Source: Heterobilharzia americana (Eukaryota > Platyhelminthes > Trematoda > Strigeidida > Schistosomatidae). From it: DNA of 64,000 nucleotides. The stretch is from positions 97,488,708 to 97,552,707 of the forward strand of contig OX104127.1 in the NCBI GenBank assembly GCA_944470555.2, given 5' to 3'. This document shows, one piece after another, positions 37,906 to 50,936 of this stretch. Position numbers and translations under genes: made by a program. The notes beneath the pieces were generated by a model. That model was given only the letters and a program-made list of their open reading frames with translations, searched no databases and was not told where the DNA came from. Positions within the stretch are counted from its first letter, which is position 1. Every line of letters starts with the position of its first letter.

Positions 37906-39204
37906 TTAACCAGGCGAGGTTAGATAATCTTTTAAGCTATTTTATAAGTCTTATACATGCTATCAGAAAGTATCAGAAAACATTTTTTACACCGAGTTAT
38001 GAACAAGCAAAAATCCTAAGATTTATAGTCGACAGGATCAATCTAGTTATATCGTACAAATGCGACTAAATTGATTGTGATGATCTAGGCAAGTAATCAT
38101 AAAATAACAGACGGATACATCTTTAACTTACTGACAGTTTGTTTTCAACAACATTATTTTACTATTTAACTAAGTACTTCACACAGAAACTAAAACGGTA
38201 GGAGGTACAGACCGAATACTAAAACAAGTTGAAGAAAAAGCGGACAGTGCAAATTCATTATTTTCATGAAAAATTGGCTTAGTGCAGGCTAAACTTTAGA
38301 ATAACTCATCGATGTTTCAAATGAAAAAATAAGATAAAAATGAAAAATTTCCCTTAAATACGTAAAGTGTACACTGGGAAGAAACTTTAGTGAACTCACA
38401 CAATTCAGTTCAAAACATCGTAGTATACTGATTATCAGGTAAAATACTGGATAATTGATCTGAGCCTGCAAACGCTTCTTTCTCTACTTCTTATCCATTG
38501 GTTAGCAAGAAAGAAATAATATTTTAGTTATCCGTCTCACGCTGAAGTACTTGACTGTGCTATGGTTCCTTTTTTTCACACTTGCCTAAAAGGGGATGTC
38601 AGAAAACTTAATAGATGATGCTGTTCAAGATGTTTATGAGATCGTTTTATAAAGCCTCTTCAAGTGTAGCATTCCTAATTTTTAGTACAGGAGATCGTTG
38701 GTATGCTGTTCAAACCTACTGACGCCCTTCGACAAGATTTATCTGGACAAAGTATTTAATTTGCAGACTTCATTACCGTACTGTTTTCCTGTTTCTGAAT
38801 GTGTGCTGGCTTGTGTTTGGCTAACATAGGGGTAGAAAATAATCCAGCTTCAACATACAATTTATATCATTTTTGAAGTACGCGCAAATATCCAAGGGAA
38901 CAACAATTTTCATGCAATTGCAAGCAAACCATTTGTTAAGGCACAAATAAGGAATGCGGTGACCTATGAATCATCCCCTGTTATCCAGTAGTGACTGAAT
39001 TTTCTTCTTATGGTCGCCCTTATGAAATAGGTTACACAATACAAACTTTACCCAGTCAACTTCATCATCGTCCATGCAAAGATAAAATAAAATGATTATT
39101 AAGTGGTAGAGATGACAACATATGAAAACAAATAAAGTAATGAATATGAAGATACCTTCCAACAGTCACAGCTCTCCCTCCCCAAATATCTTTTGCTTAT
39201 CTAG
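37906..39204. other. AT-rich stretch, no gene seen
   Basis: No supportable feature. CTAGTNACTAGT-like short palindromes lie at the edge of the RTE copy. Confidence 0.4.
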
Positions 39205-39439
39205 ACAAAAAAATAACACAAGATGGAGGCTTTCATCCATAAATGAGGATGAATTAAACTCAAAGTCTACCACATGGGTAGGTTTTCTGTTTGCTGAGAC
39301 CATCCTGGAATCTATCAACAGACGAACTAATAATTACCAGAGTGTGAAAGAGCCTGGAAAATTTTGTTCAGAAATAATTTCCCAGATTTTACAACTCGTT
39401 GCAGCTTTAATGAAACAAGATTTCTTCAAAAAAATTTAA
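39205..39439 (+). CDS. Candidate exon, weak Tctex1-like pattern
   Basis: A very good acceptor (CTCCCTCCCCAAATATCTTTTGCTTATCTAG, ending at 39204) opens a frame of 78 codons to a stop at 39439. The C-terminal half (TILESINRRTNNYQ..., then SEIISQILQLVAALMKQDFF) has the spacing of Leu/Ile/Val and aromatic residues of the Tctex1/DYNLT dynein light chain helix region. The following beta-strand exon that would confirm it was not found, and the frame stops where that strand should continue. An internal GTAGGT at 39278 could instead end a shorter exon. It is a possible exon or gene fragment; the family is uncertain. Confidence 0.25.
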
Positions 39440-41264
39440 ACGGTGTGAATTTTTAGTGTAGTAAAACCCATATCTTAAATTTGTCTCTGTGCATCCAAGT
39501 CCGTAGTTTATTGCATTCCGTCAGACTGAATCGTTGTGCTTACTTTGTAAGTTCTAAAGATGGTGGATTGTATTCAAGACCTATTCATATAGGATTGTAA
39601 TGAGTAATTTTTAAAAAACTGGGTGAGAAAAAGGGTCTAGGCATAAAGCCTGTACCAGTAGGCAATCTTTTATCACTTGTAATACGTATGCTTTCTTACT
39701 TTGAGATGTATGGCTTTGAAAACCTTCATGGTAAATTATAAACAGGCATATTTTTCTCTGAAAAGAGGAAAAAGCAAGAGTGCTTCTCCAGTAACTGATG
39801 TGTTACCATCAATAAAAAAATGATGCACCCCATGTTTTAACGCTTTTTTCTTCCATCAAAGTATAAGTTTACGATACAAAACAATGTAGCATAGAAGATA
39901 CTGTGCAGGGTTGGGTTTTCAAAGATTAGTTAACGGAGAATTATCTCAATACAAAAGAAAAACAAATACATAGCGTTACCTTTCTTACACACGTCATATG
40001 CTGAATCTTTATGTTCACACTAACTGTAGCCTTTTATCAAGCCAGATTGAACATTGAAATCAAAATGATAAGAGTATCTGTTTTCAGATATCACTGAGGT
40101 AGGTTCTTTTCAAAAGGATTGTTAATGAAAATATTGGACAGTAGAACTGTTGTTCTTTCTGCGCATAAACACATAGCAATCAGGATGTACGATCATCGAA
40201 TTGTGTAAAAGTCTGGAATTTCTTTAGGTGAAGTACTTCAAGCATTATCTTTTCTACTCTTGTATTTCATTTTGAGTCTCAGAGTTTTCAGCTTGTTAAA
40301 AAAGATATGACCTCTACTATAATTTTGCAGTTTGATAATTCGATTAACGCATTGTTTCCTCTATCTTAACATAAATGTGCACACTTAAATTTGCAGAAAA
40401 ATAGCCAAACAATGCGTTTTACATCCTACAACTTTTGGATAACTAACCATGTCTTTTAGGGTATGAGAAATATACAATAATTGAAAATCTAATGAAAACT
40501 GACTGCAGCATTCACTTAAGGTAAGATCGTTTTTTTGTATTTACATGAACACTATTAAAGACCTCCCATACACAAGCCCATAAACAGTCAGATAAAAATA
40601 GTAACATGGCTTATAAAAGTTAGTTGTGGAGATCCTGCAAAAACACTTGCGTCAAGAATTCAGCACACTATTGACTCATGCGATATAATCTGATAACAAT
40701 GATATATTCCTAAATTTAATCTGAAGCATAAGACAGAAAGTGTGAACATGTTTCACAGGACCACTAATATGTAATTTACCAACGTGTGTGACTTCTTAAG
40801 CACAGTTGGATATAAGCTGCAAAGATAAGATTGATGACAACTAAGAAAAAAAGTGACATTTGTCATGATTAAAAACAGCGTTTAAGGATTTCCTCGTCAA
40901 TACTGAATGTAGAAATATGTACAAGTATAACTGAATAAAGTTATTTTGAAGATTAGTTGTGTTCTGTGATTCATAAACTGACAAATGCTATTTTTCACCG
41001 ATTTCTCTTTATTAGATACAAACTATGAAAGACCACAAACTATAAAGTAATCTTTATTTACATGGTAAATAATGAACCTTAAACGAGTTCAAACACCGCA
41101 TCACCTACTGAGGCATGGGCAGCGAGGTTGTATTATTCGCCTTCACACAATAGATGTGGCTCAATGTCTACTGCGAAAATGTGCACAAGGTTGCTGAGCT
41201 AACTTCGACTTTCAATTTCATCAGTGACTAACTCATGTATAAGTACAGTTCTTAGTACTCAACA
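39440..41264. other. AT-rich stretch, no gene seen
   Basis: No exon or repeat that I can support. Confidence 0.4.
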
Positions 41265-41480
41265 CCGGTAATGAAGTGAAGTAACGCTACACTAAGGCGG
41301 AAAGTCTTTAATGTAAGTTGGTGAGGGTCAACTGGCAGCGAACCCTGAGACTTGGTTTTGCACCTATCGGTGCTCATCAAGAAGATATATCCATAACCAT
41401 TAAAAAACTGTTGCTTCCACGACAAGGCAAGTTTGAATGACTGAGTGGACATCAATTTCCTCGTGTTTCCAGATACGTCT
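41265..41480 (+). repeat. Dispersed tRNA-like repeat, copy C
   Basis: GGGTCAACTGGCAGCGAACCCTGAGACTTGGTTTTGCACCTATCGGTGCTCATCAAGAAG (41326-41385) aligns with copies at 10850-10925 and 61865-61930. The minus-strand 67-codon frame across it is incidental. Confidence 0.4.
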
Positions 41481-43949
41481 TCCTAGTGAGTAACACAAAT
41501 CACAAAACCTGCTTCCAAGATTTCCTAACACCGTGGTGAGATTTATTTTGATGGCCTAAAGTAATTATCAGTAATTAAGGACCATCCCTTTTTGACCAGT
41601 AAACACAGTTTTTAGGAAACTTTCCATGTTAATAATTGTAAAAGGAAAGTTACTAAAAACTTCTCATAAGTCAATGACCAAACCTCCTTAAACTATGTGA
41701 AGTAATTAGTAGAGTTACAGTTAGGTTACGTGACTACAAAAAGCACGTTTTAAGGCGTACAGCTATTGAAACTGAACTGCTTCAGTCAAAACTTTTGAGC
41801 AACTTTTACATCCAATGAAACCTTTGTCTTTCGAGAAGCATTTTGAATTGTATTTAATCTATTGGTAGAGATATGGCTACTGAACACTTTTCTGAACGTT
41901 TCCATAACCCTATGATAAATAGGAATAATATTGTGTCGAATGTTTCGAGCAACACAAGCTTTCCATTGTTCGCTAAAATAACTCTTTTCTATACTGGATT
42001 ATTGTCTGTGACTAAAATCATTTTCTAAAATAATAAATTGAAGGTCGTTCAGTACTATGCTCAGGGGCATAAATGTCATTCTTTCTACCTTCGTTTTCGT
42101 GAAATTTTATTAGATTACCTCATCTTATTGAGCATGCGCCTAAAACGACTTTAGCTTCATTTTCTCCCGGTGTTAAGTATTCCATGAAGAGAATTTTCCT
42201 TAAAAAAATAAATAAATAATAACTATGGGAATTATCTCAAGATATTAGCCTAAAGGTATGAATGTTCGATCATTTACTTTTTTATTATTCTGACAAGCTC
42301 ATTTTATTGTATCAGAGTATCTCACATTATCGTCATTGACCGTTAGTGCTAAATCATGCCTATACAAACTCTATATGTGCATTATTTTGTTTTAGGGCCA
42401 ATGATATACTTGAATTTGCAATATTCTTCTATTTGAACAAAAAATAATTTCATTCAATCTTTATTAGAGATCACTGCATTTTAATCGAGTCTGTGGATCA
42501 ATTATTTCAATAATTATTGTAGCAGTAACTTTGATATCGTTAGTCATTTAGGGACTTGTTTCTTGTTATTTAAATCTCTTTCTTTAGTTTAATTTTTGAA
42601 GTGACATAGCATATTGATGTAATTGTATAGCGAAAGGTATCACCAAGCCACGCGCAGGTGGGTGAATATCACTAAAATGTTTTCAGTGATAAGTGACATC
42701 AGTGTCCACTAGGTTCAACACACTTAAGCCTTTTATTCAGTCATCTAGTTGATGCGTTTAGACTTAAGTGCTATGAATTAGGACTTTATTATATTGTTCT
42801 GCAAAAATTCAACGAAATCGTGGGATCTTTGCGTAGCATAAAATATACCTCTATTTCAACATATGGGTTCTGTACTAAATGCCAAAATAGAAAGCTATTA
42901 GTCATCAACAGATCGTCGTCAATTTTTTATTTTCTTCGTCAATCAACAATAAACGTTATCTAAGCAATAAGATCCCTCGTGTTACTTCAGATGTTTAAAT
43001 TCTCGTCATTTGCTCCTAAACATGGTGTTGTAGAGATTCACAACAACTACGTTTAACTTTGTCTACCGGTAAACGAACCAAAAGTAAACCTTTTAGTGAT
43101 GATTATACAAGCCATAGTTATGGTTGAAGAATTTGAATCCATAATTAACCGAATGATAACTGAGTGACCAAGTGGGGGAAATCATGGTTTTAAGAAAAGA
43201 AATGAGGTTTCTGTGTATATAACCTTGCTAATAATCTGTATGGCATGATATATCAACCTACGTGGACGTATGAAAAACATTGATGGGTAAGTTTATATTA
43301 TTTTTGACTGAGCAAAATGCTGAATACTACTGTAACTACAGTGGAGAGGAACGAATTCGTTTTAAATACAGGATTTTCGTACAGCACTGGTAGAAAACAT
43401 CATACTGTGATGATTTAGAAACTTTACTGTGCATGACGTAAAGTCAAATCATTAGTTTAGGAAGTGTAGGTTAGTCAAAATCAAGAATTTACATCTATAG
43501 AATCAAAGGTAAATATGTTACAGCAGTTTATTGATTGTTCATCTAGTTACTCAGTATCTTCTCCTTTTTAATTAGGATACGATATACTTCAAGATAACAA
43601 AAACACTCCGTAGTGCATATTCAGATAGACAGTGACTATCATACAAGTAATAAAAAATCTCTTGAGTAAGGCTATCACTAGTTGAAGTCTAAAAATAACT
43701 GTGTGAAAACCAAAATCAGCCTAATGTCATACACCCGTTTTGGTCCTCTTTTCTTATATTCACTTTGTTTTCTTCAATGTATCATGTCACAACTCCTCTC
43801 TAGTTGACAAACGTTGATTGTGAATAATATCATTAAACCTGGTATGACTAAAAGAACAGACTCTCTAATAGTAAGGGTGTTAAAAAGAAGTCAAGTGAAG
43901 ACTCATAATTTCTTACAACAAAGAGTTTGAAGGTTAATTTAATTCTCAA
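41481..43949. other. AT-rich stretch, no gene seen
   Basis: Nothing supportable. A donor-like GGGTAAGT at 43286 lacks an upstream exon. Confidence 0.4.
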
Positions 43950-44905
43950 ACTAATAATTCTAGTAGGATATGTGATATCATTAACGTTCATGGGACAGGT
44001 CATGCTATTAGACCAATAGCTGACTTTAGAGAAACATCAACATATGAGTCATCTAAATACTAAGCTACAGTACTTTGACCTACTGGAAACTGACCAAACT
44101 TCATCTTCCACAATTCATTTGAATTGAAATACAAACTATATGATGTAAAATTAGAGGTGTGAGAAAAGATTGTCAGCTTTGATGTGACCAACCTCAATGT
44201 AAACATACCAATTATTATGGTACTTGTGGCGGTCAAAAATGAACTCACAAATGGTCATGAACTCAGTAATAGAAATAAAATTCCTGGTGAAGGAATTATG
44301 TTAGGGATACGATTGTGTCCAGCTCCAACAATTTCCAAATATCAAGGCAAAATATATAAATAAACAGAAGGAGTAAAGTTTAGGTGTCCAATATCTCCGA
44401 TCATAGCAGAAATACTTAAAGATGGCTAGAAAAAATGGCGTTACGAACCTTCATCACATCATATCGCTTTATATATGTCAAGGTGGGCTTGATAAAGTGC
44501 CTGAGTAACCGGGCTTGGAGTTTGACTAGTAAGTCAAGAAACTAAAATAAGAAACTGGAACACATCAAAGATACACTACTTTTAATAAACACCCTCTCCA
44601 ATATAATAACCTGTTTACAAGGACTGATGAGAGTAGGAGGTGTAATGTTAATCGTGGTTACAACCTCTCTAAGAGGAAGTTTAGGTCCTCTGCAGTGTTG
44701 CCGTATAAAGAAGGCACTTTAGAATTTTTTTGCAGAAGCCTCAACAACGCTGGGTCTAGAATGGTATTCAGACCTAGAATCTTGCTCAGCGAGACACTTT
44801 GTAGGCTACAAGATCCAACACAGGCAATTAAGTAAAATTAGTTAATCAACAAAATACCGCGTAGTGACTATGGGGCCAAGTACGTAGATCAGAGCAGCTG
44901 ATTTT
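43950..44905 (+). pseudogene. Penelope-like element, RT plus start of GIY-YIG
   Basis: Plus-strand translation with stops and shifts follows the PLE domain order. INVHGTGHAIRPIADF is the fingers block (K(V/I)H..G..(L/I)RPI). NSFELKYKLYDVKL follows, then EKIVSFDVTNLNVNIPI, motif A, with catalytic Asp at 44181-44183. SKYQGKIYK*TEGVKFRCPI lies at 44325-44390 and is motif B. GLIKCLSNRAW and KKLEHIKDTLLL follow, then VLPYKEGTLEFFCR (the linker before the endonuclease). Last is NKIPRSDYGAKYVDQSS, corresponding to the Y.I.C..C...Y(V)G(Q)T start of the GIY-YIG nuclease. At least four in-frame stops make it non-functional. The endonuclease-bearing PLE type matches animal PLEs. Confidence 0.8.
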
Positions 44906-45029
44906 GGTCATTCAGAGTAGCAGAGAATAGAAGTTTACCGAAGCAATGGAAAATCCAACTAAGATAAGTAATTTGAGGAAAAATTTGTCTATTGTTTTCC
45001 GTACACTGACTCATAATCACAATATTGAG

Positions 45030-45300
45030 CTGGATAGGGTAACAATCCTCAAATCCAATGTAGCTAGGTGAACGGAGAGATTGATCACAGAATCTTTGTT
45101 TATTGGATCCACACCTAACACATGCAATAGAATTGACTCATCACATATTGCATGCATAAATGAATGAGCTGTTGGACTATACAAAGCAAGTTTGAAGGTG
45201 GTAGGATCATTTTGATAAGAATATGAAAGATAAATCTTCTCGAAATGTCGTCTACTGGATAGTACCGTACCACTGTGCAGGATACCAAATAAACAATCTA
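45030..45300 (-). repeat. Dispersed repeat pair B, copy 2
   Basis: Partner of 18935-19240. It begins about 125 bp after the PLE remnant ends. A 101-codon minus-strand frame (45017-45322) spans it, but the partner keeps only a shorter, diverged frame. I do not recognise the encoded pattern. Confidence 0.55.
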
Positions 45301-46961
45301 ATAAGGAGTTATACTGTACCACAGTGCTTAAGTTTTACTGCTGTATAAATACAACTGATCTCAAGCAGTGAATAATTCTTGCTTATCGCCTTCGAAATGT
45401 GATTAGCATGACCTTTATTGCTGGAACACGAACCTTAATAACTTTTTCAAGGAAATGGCAAGTCACGTTATTTTTCTGGAGACTTTCTTTAACATAATTT
45501 GTCAGAACTTTATCTCATTTTGAAATATACAAATTTAGATAGCAGGTAGTACTTTACTGCATGCAAAGAAAGATGACTATTTATTGCTTTAGTCTGGTAA
45601 TAACCATACAAACTAGTATGACAAATAAACATAAACATGAAGATCCTTGGAATGGAATATTCATTCACTTATCAAGTAATTAATTCTGAGTCAAATAAGT
45701 TGGTGAGTTATTCACAATGAAATCACATATGGTCGCTGCATATGTGCTGAGATGCTTTCCATTTAATACTACAAGGAAACTGCATTAGACAGTGACATTT
45801 CCTCAACGGTTCACACTACGTACGATATCCTTTTCATCTGTAACGTCTCGTAAACGCTCAGTATATATTTAGTTGCAAACAGACTTGATAATTTTGGTGA
45901 TTACTACAGTGCATAAACACCAGCTGCCATCGGGGTTAACAGCATCTACACAAGAATGTAGGTGATGCCCGTATGCAAAACTGCAGGCTAAATCTTAAGA
46001 TTTTCTGTCATTCAACTTGTGTAACTTGTTGATACCATGCTAGGAATTAAAAAAGAATCAGTAATTTTTAACGTCATTGTATTTAAAAAGACAAGATCAG
46101 TATAACTTAATAAGACGGCCGTAAAGGAAATTTTCAGAAACATAAATGCCCCAAAAATAAGTGTAATCTCAATCGATCACAGGTTTGAGTTTAAGGCAGT
46201 TATTTGTAGCGAATGCATATTACAGTTTGCAGCATGTTGATATGCAGTGACCAGTTCTTAAGTCTTCAAAACTGCCGGCTATTAGAAAACTTCTTTATAA
46301 ATACTACTTACCAACAGTTGTTCAGTTCAATAATTATTTAGAGACTGATACATATGTGGAAAGACATTATTACTAGCAGACTATATTTATAATCGTAATA
46401 ATTTTCTAGTTACACAGTTTATTTATTATATGGCGCGCGATATTTTTTGTACAACAAGACGCGGTGAACACGCGACACTTGATAGGCTTCACTTCTTCCT
46501 ATGCTTCAAGAAGAAATCTGTAATCATCATTAAATAATGAATATGGATTTTCGTAACATTATCCTAACGTGATATATGTCGCTTCCATATATATAGATGA
46601 TTTATTAACAAACTTTTCTGCGACAAATTTATCTAAATAGGTCGTTTATCAATTCTTTTACTAATATTTACAAAGTATTTAAAAAAGACTTATTTTGAAA
46701 ATAACATGTTCTTAGTGAAATAGGAATCTTCCCACATTTGTTTGGGGATAAGTCTATGTCCCGTCTTTACTATTTTGTTGCTTCAACAATTATGAAAATA
46801 ACACCATATTTTACATTCTTATGTTTTGTCATATTCCTCCCACTGGATCAAAGTATTTACTCAAAACTTAGTGTACACAACTAAGTATAGATGAAAAATG
46901 TGAAAACGTTGATTTGATTACGTCCATTCTTTCCGTGTTTATTCTATTTTCTGTGTCCTAG
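45301..46961. other. AT-rich stretch upstream of split gene exon
   Basis: Expected to be an intron if the exon at 46962 is internal (its acceptor implies an upstream exon ending in phase 1). No such exon was identified here. Confidence 0.35.
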
Positions 46962-47136
46962 AATTGGTTACTATCTTCCTCGTACAATACATAACAAACG
47001 CTCGTAAACAATGCTTCAATTTAGAATATGAATTAGACTATTGCTCACGAAAGCATAAAGTTCATATGCCAAGTAGTCAGTTATCCGGTTACAGTTTTGG
47101 TTATGGTTCACTGAACGATACAGAATATATGTGTCG
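46962..47136 (+). CDS. Exon of an unidentified split gene (exon 1 of those seen)
   Basis: The acceptor is TTCTATTTTCTGTGTCCTAG and the donor CG|GTAAGTAG, both close to consensus. The 175 nt are open in the phase that takes two bases from the previous exon and leaves two for the next. The reading starts LVTIFLVQYITNARKQC, a hydrophobic stretch running into a charged segment, as at the end of a membrane helix. It continues FNLEYELDYCSRKHKV and a Ser/Gly/Tyr-rich end (SGYSFGYGSLNDTEYMC). No family is recognised. It has no ATG-initiated frame of useful length, so ORF calling misses it. Confidence 0.7.
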
Positions 47137-48009
47137 GTAAGTAGATTACTGTTATTTTGTTTTTGTCTCATATCCTCATCATGATTTCATGGCTTTTGTC
47201 AGTTTGTTATAAAGTTAGTACAATGGCAATTAATTAGAATAACTTTTGTCATCTTTTTTGTGAGTCCATTTTATCCCGTCTGTCAGAAAATCTAGAATAA
47301 CAGCATATTATTCACATACTATCTCTATGGGGAGATCTAAATGTCCAGTTGCTTTTCCCACTACAGACAGAAGATTCTGTTCATAGCTTTTATGATATCG
47401 GATGAACTGGAATGTTCATCAGTCTTTTATGTTTACTACTGAATAAAGTTCCAAATTATTTTTAGAACTTTGCAAATGGACAACTTGATAGCAGTCCTCG
47501 TAAATCTTCCACAAATGAACACACTGTGTAAATACAAATACTCTTATGTGTTCATACATTAATTAGTTCCTAAGTTCGATACTCCTCAGACACGTAGAAG
47601 CCCTCAATTGTTGCTTTGCTTCATGTAGTGAACGTGTCAGTAACTGCCATAATAAAAAAGGCAGAACGGTTTACCATGTATTCTTATACGTCTCACCTTC
47701 CAGGTATGGACTAGCAAGATTATGAAATTTTACTGACAGAATTTCTTCAGACAGGATCTTTGATGACATCTACTTAAAATGTGTAAAACGAGTAACGAAT
47801 AACAAGAAAATCCACAGGAGTAGCTATTATGTGTAATATAAACCCTGTTCGAAAAGTATTAATTTTGAAAGGTTTGATTCTTTTTCCTCACAGTACGAAT
47901 AATGAAGTAAGTAATTCTTTTTCCCACCTATAGAAAACAGCAAAAGAAACACCGAAAACACCCAGAGTTAAAACTTATTGGTCACCGCAGGGCAACAAAC
48001 TTCGTGTAG
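47137..48009 (+). other. Intron, first part
   Basis: Begins with a consensus donor; no internal feature is recognised before the repeat at 48010. Confidence 0.5.
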
Positions 48010-48470
48010 TCTGTTTGCAAGTACCAATCAGATTTTGTCGATCATTCTGCTGTATAGTCACCAACCTAGAAGGTTCAACATTTAAATGCTGGGCATCTAT
48101 GTTGTCTTGTAATTTAATTCTAGAAGACGTGACTAACCATTGTGGTGAACAGTGGTTAAGAAAAGTGGAATATAAACAGTGTCATCGACTAATTTAAAGA
48201 CACAGAAGGTCAGTAGGTTGGCAAGAGTGGATGGTGATGATGATCTGTTTACCAAGACCCAGTGAAAAGCTAATGTATCTAATGCAGTCCTACCGGAGGT
48301 AAACTGGGGCTCGAATAGCTGAGTAGTAATTTCCAGAACTGCAGTACCGAGTGGTGAGGGTGTAAATCCTATGTGTAGCATCAATTCCGTTGAGGTTACA
48401 GATACCCCCTTTCTAACGAATGTCAGAAATCGCGAAACCTAAAAATAGGAGTTTCTGCCGATTGTTTCCA
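48010..48470 (-). repeat. Dispersed tRNA-like repeat, copy D
   Basis: CAGATTTTGTCGATCATTCTGC matches copy B. GGGCTCGAATAGCTGAGTAG is the box-A-bearing module also seen at 11033. GAGGTTACAGATACCCCCTTTCTAACGAATGTCAG... is the shared tail. The two small frames at 48015-48384 are incidental. It lies in an intron of the split gene. Confidence 0.5.
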
Positions 48471-50936
48471 TCCACTTTAAATATCCACAGTTTAATTGTG
48501 CATTATAAACGATTTAAAAGTATGATATTAGTTTACTTACTTGCTTTTTCCAATTCACTGAAGGCTATGCATTTAGTGAGCTGAAATACTACTTTTTCAT
48601 AAGAAGCGTAGACAAGCTCCCAACATATTTCAACGACGAAATTCCTTGTTAGTTTTGAAAGTTACTTTAGGAATTATGTTTGGCAACGCTCACAGGATTT
48701 AGACTATTCTGAGCGTTGGCCATTTGATATGTTTCTACTAACGCCTAGTTCACTATGGGTGATTTGTAAGCCATTGAAGTTTAATTATTTTGCACTGAAT
48801 ATGTTCAGTGTAAATTAACAGTTTATTGTGCCAAAAAAAATAAGCATATGATGAGCAAGTTAGATTTTAAAACCAGTTATCAATGTGCTACACCATTCCG
48901 TTCACTGACAGTGATGTATTTTCAATTTTCCATGAAGTGAAACAGTCAGAATACGCTCTTAGGATTTATTGAGTATTACTTTAGCTGCAGATTAAAGTTT
49001 TAATTGCTTTAATTTATCCCAATGAAAACAATTTAAAAAGAAAATTTCTTTGATAACGGTCACTTGATGAATTTTCAAAAGGAAACTGGAGGAAGCAACC
49101 ACATGAACACACCTATGCATGTTCATGCTGTAGACTTTGGGTCACGCTAATTTTCTTATAGTTAAAAGTACTTCCCGAACCCACCACTTCGGATGGAGTC
49201 GGAACCTATTACCCATTGATTGGAAGTCGACCACCTAGACAACTAAGTCAAAAGAAGGACGTTCGGGTGTCTAATTAAGCTGTTTAATTGATGCTTTTAA
49301 TACACTTTTATTGAGGTCAACCCTTTTACTACAACTTGCAAAATGATAGTAAAGTGAACAGCGCTTGCTTTATATTCTTTCCAGTGGTAAATTTTCTTGT
49401 ATTAAGCTTGATCGCTGATTTGAAGGAAGGTAAGTGGTTTACATTTTAGCTTTTCAATGTATTTTTGATACGTATACAAACAGTTTCTTCATCAAGAGGT
49501 TTATTTCAACAGGACATCCATTATAAAGCTATTTTAGATGTCAGTTTAAGCACCACTGAAAAGAAGAACGTGCAATGAAGCGAACTGTTGAAACACAAGT
49601 GGTCTTCAGCAACTTACAGCACGTCACAAGTTGAGATCGTTCACTAGTCAGCATAACATACGCGCCACTTTTAAAAGACTGATGCATCATTATAAGTATG
49701 AAAACATATGTAGTGCTAAAGTTATATATATTGCCATTCTCATTATTCAGCCTTCAACTTGTCCCTTTCAGAACCTAATTAGGTACAATAATCAGTCGTG
49801 GTTGAAAAAAAGCACCAACACATTGATTCAATCCTAAATATATTTACTGCGTACTTTCTTGGATTAGATGCATGGTAAATTGGAGATAGCGTTTAGCTAA
49901 AAGAGATTTTCACTTTCCTATTATTGAACCTGTTTAAACATTACACGTCTTCTATCATTTAATTTCCATCTTCATTTGATACACTGTGATAAAGGCCATA
50001 GGTAACTTTCTTATGATGAAGTTGGCTGTAATAAAGTCACAGAGCGAGAAGCGGAATACCATTATCTCAGATTAGTTTTTCCAAATAGCCGATAATCTTG
50101 AAAAAGGCCTATATGAAATAATTGGCAGGTTTATTAAAGTATGTAGCAAATCATCATCTGAATGTTGTAACTTCTAATTATTTTATCATCTGCCTACCAA
50201 ACTGCTTTGGCATATTCATAAGAGCTAATTTTCCAACATTACAGCTGTTTATTCATTTGGTGGATTTTAAAGATTGATTTCAAGCCGAAAATTCAGAAAT
50301 CCTAGATAATTCATTCATTCTAGTACTTGACTTCTCAACAAAGCTCACCCACAATCTCAAGACCAATCACGTTTAGGATTATCGAGTCTCATGGCGAGCA
50401 GATGACAATTCAGTTATCGAGTTCACATTTTTCTGCTTCATTTGATTCGCAAACTATCATGACTATCAAACAATACCCTTCATATGTGTTCCTCCTCACG
50501 TTCAACTTGACTAAGCCTACAGGTCATGGTCACTCATTAAAAATTCGGGAAACCTTTGTCTTATTTATTCAAGATGTCGCAGCTAATCGAGGTGATCCGT
50601 GTTGGAATTCGCTCTTCCCGTCATTATGGTGAAATGAAATCAGTTTTATCCCTAAAAAGCACTAATACTTATCCGTTTAATTGAAATTTAAGAATTATTC
50701 CTGAACAGCTAAATGTTTTATGTGTCAAAAATTAATCAAAGTTTTATTCCTCTTCCACATTTTATAAAAATTTGTGATATTCTGGTGTGTTATTTGTATA
50801 CCGTTACTTGGCGAACGTCATTCATTACTTCATGAAATCCCTATTGAATTTTACTGAAATATTGTATACAACAACAAGCATCAATCACCATCAACCGGAG
50901 AAATGTAAGGAAAACAGTCTCTTCCACGTACATAGG
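48471..50936. other. Intronic stretch with weak candidates
   Basis: It holds a possible micro-exon (49385-49429). A segment at 49185-49250 with tRNA-like boxes on the minus strand is too weak to call. The plus-strand 101-codon frame at 50327-50632 contains TKPTGHGHSLKIRETF, which resembles VDPTDHGFSLELPDIY on the minus strand at about 56430-56480. This suggests another shared repeat of coding origin. Confidence 0.3.
49385..49429 (+). CDS. Possible 45-nt micro-exon
   Basis: The acceptor GCTTGCTTTATATTCTTTCCAG and donor GAAG|GTAAGTGG are both strong. The 45 nt are open only in the phase taking two bases from upstream and leaving one (VNFLVLSLIADLKE). That phase cannot lie between the exons at 46962 and 52900, which join in phase 2. 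It could splice to 58742 in a variant, or be a chance pair of sites. Confidence 0.25.

Noticed and set aside
49185..49250. Minus-strand tRNA-like segment (GGTTCCGACTCC)
   Set aside because: Only a box-B-like stretch is visible, with no hammerhead or shared tail; too weak to call a SINE.
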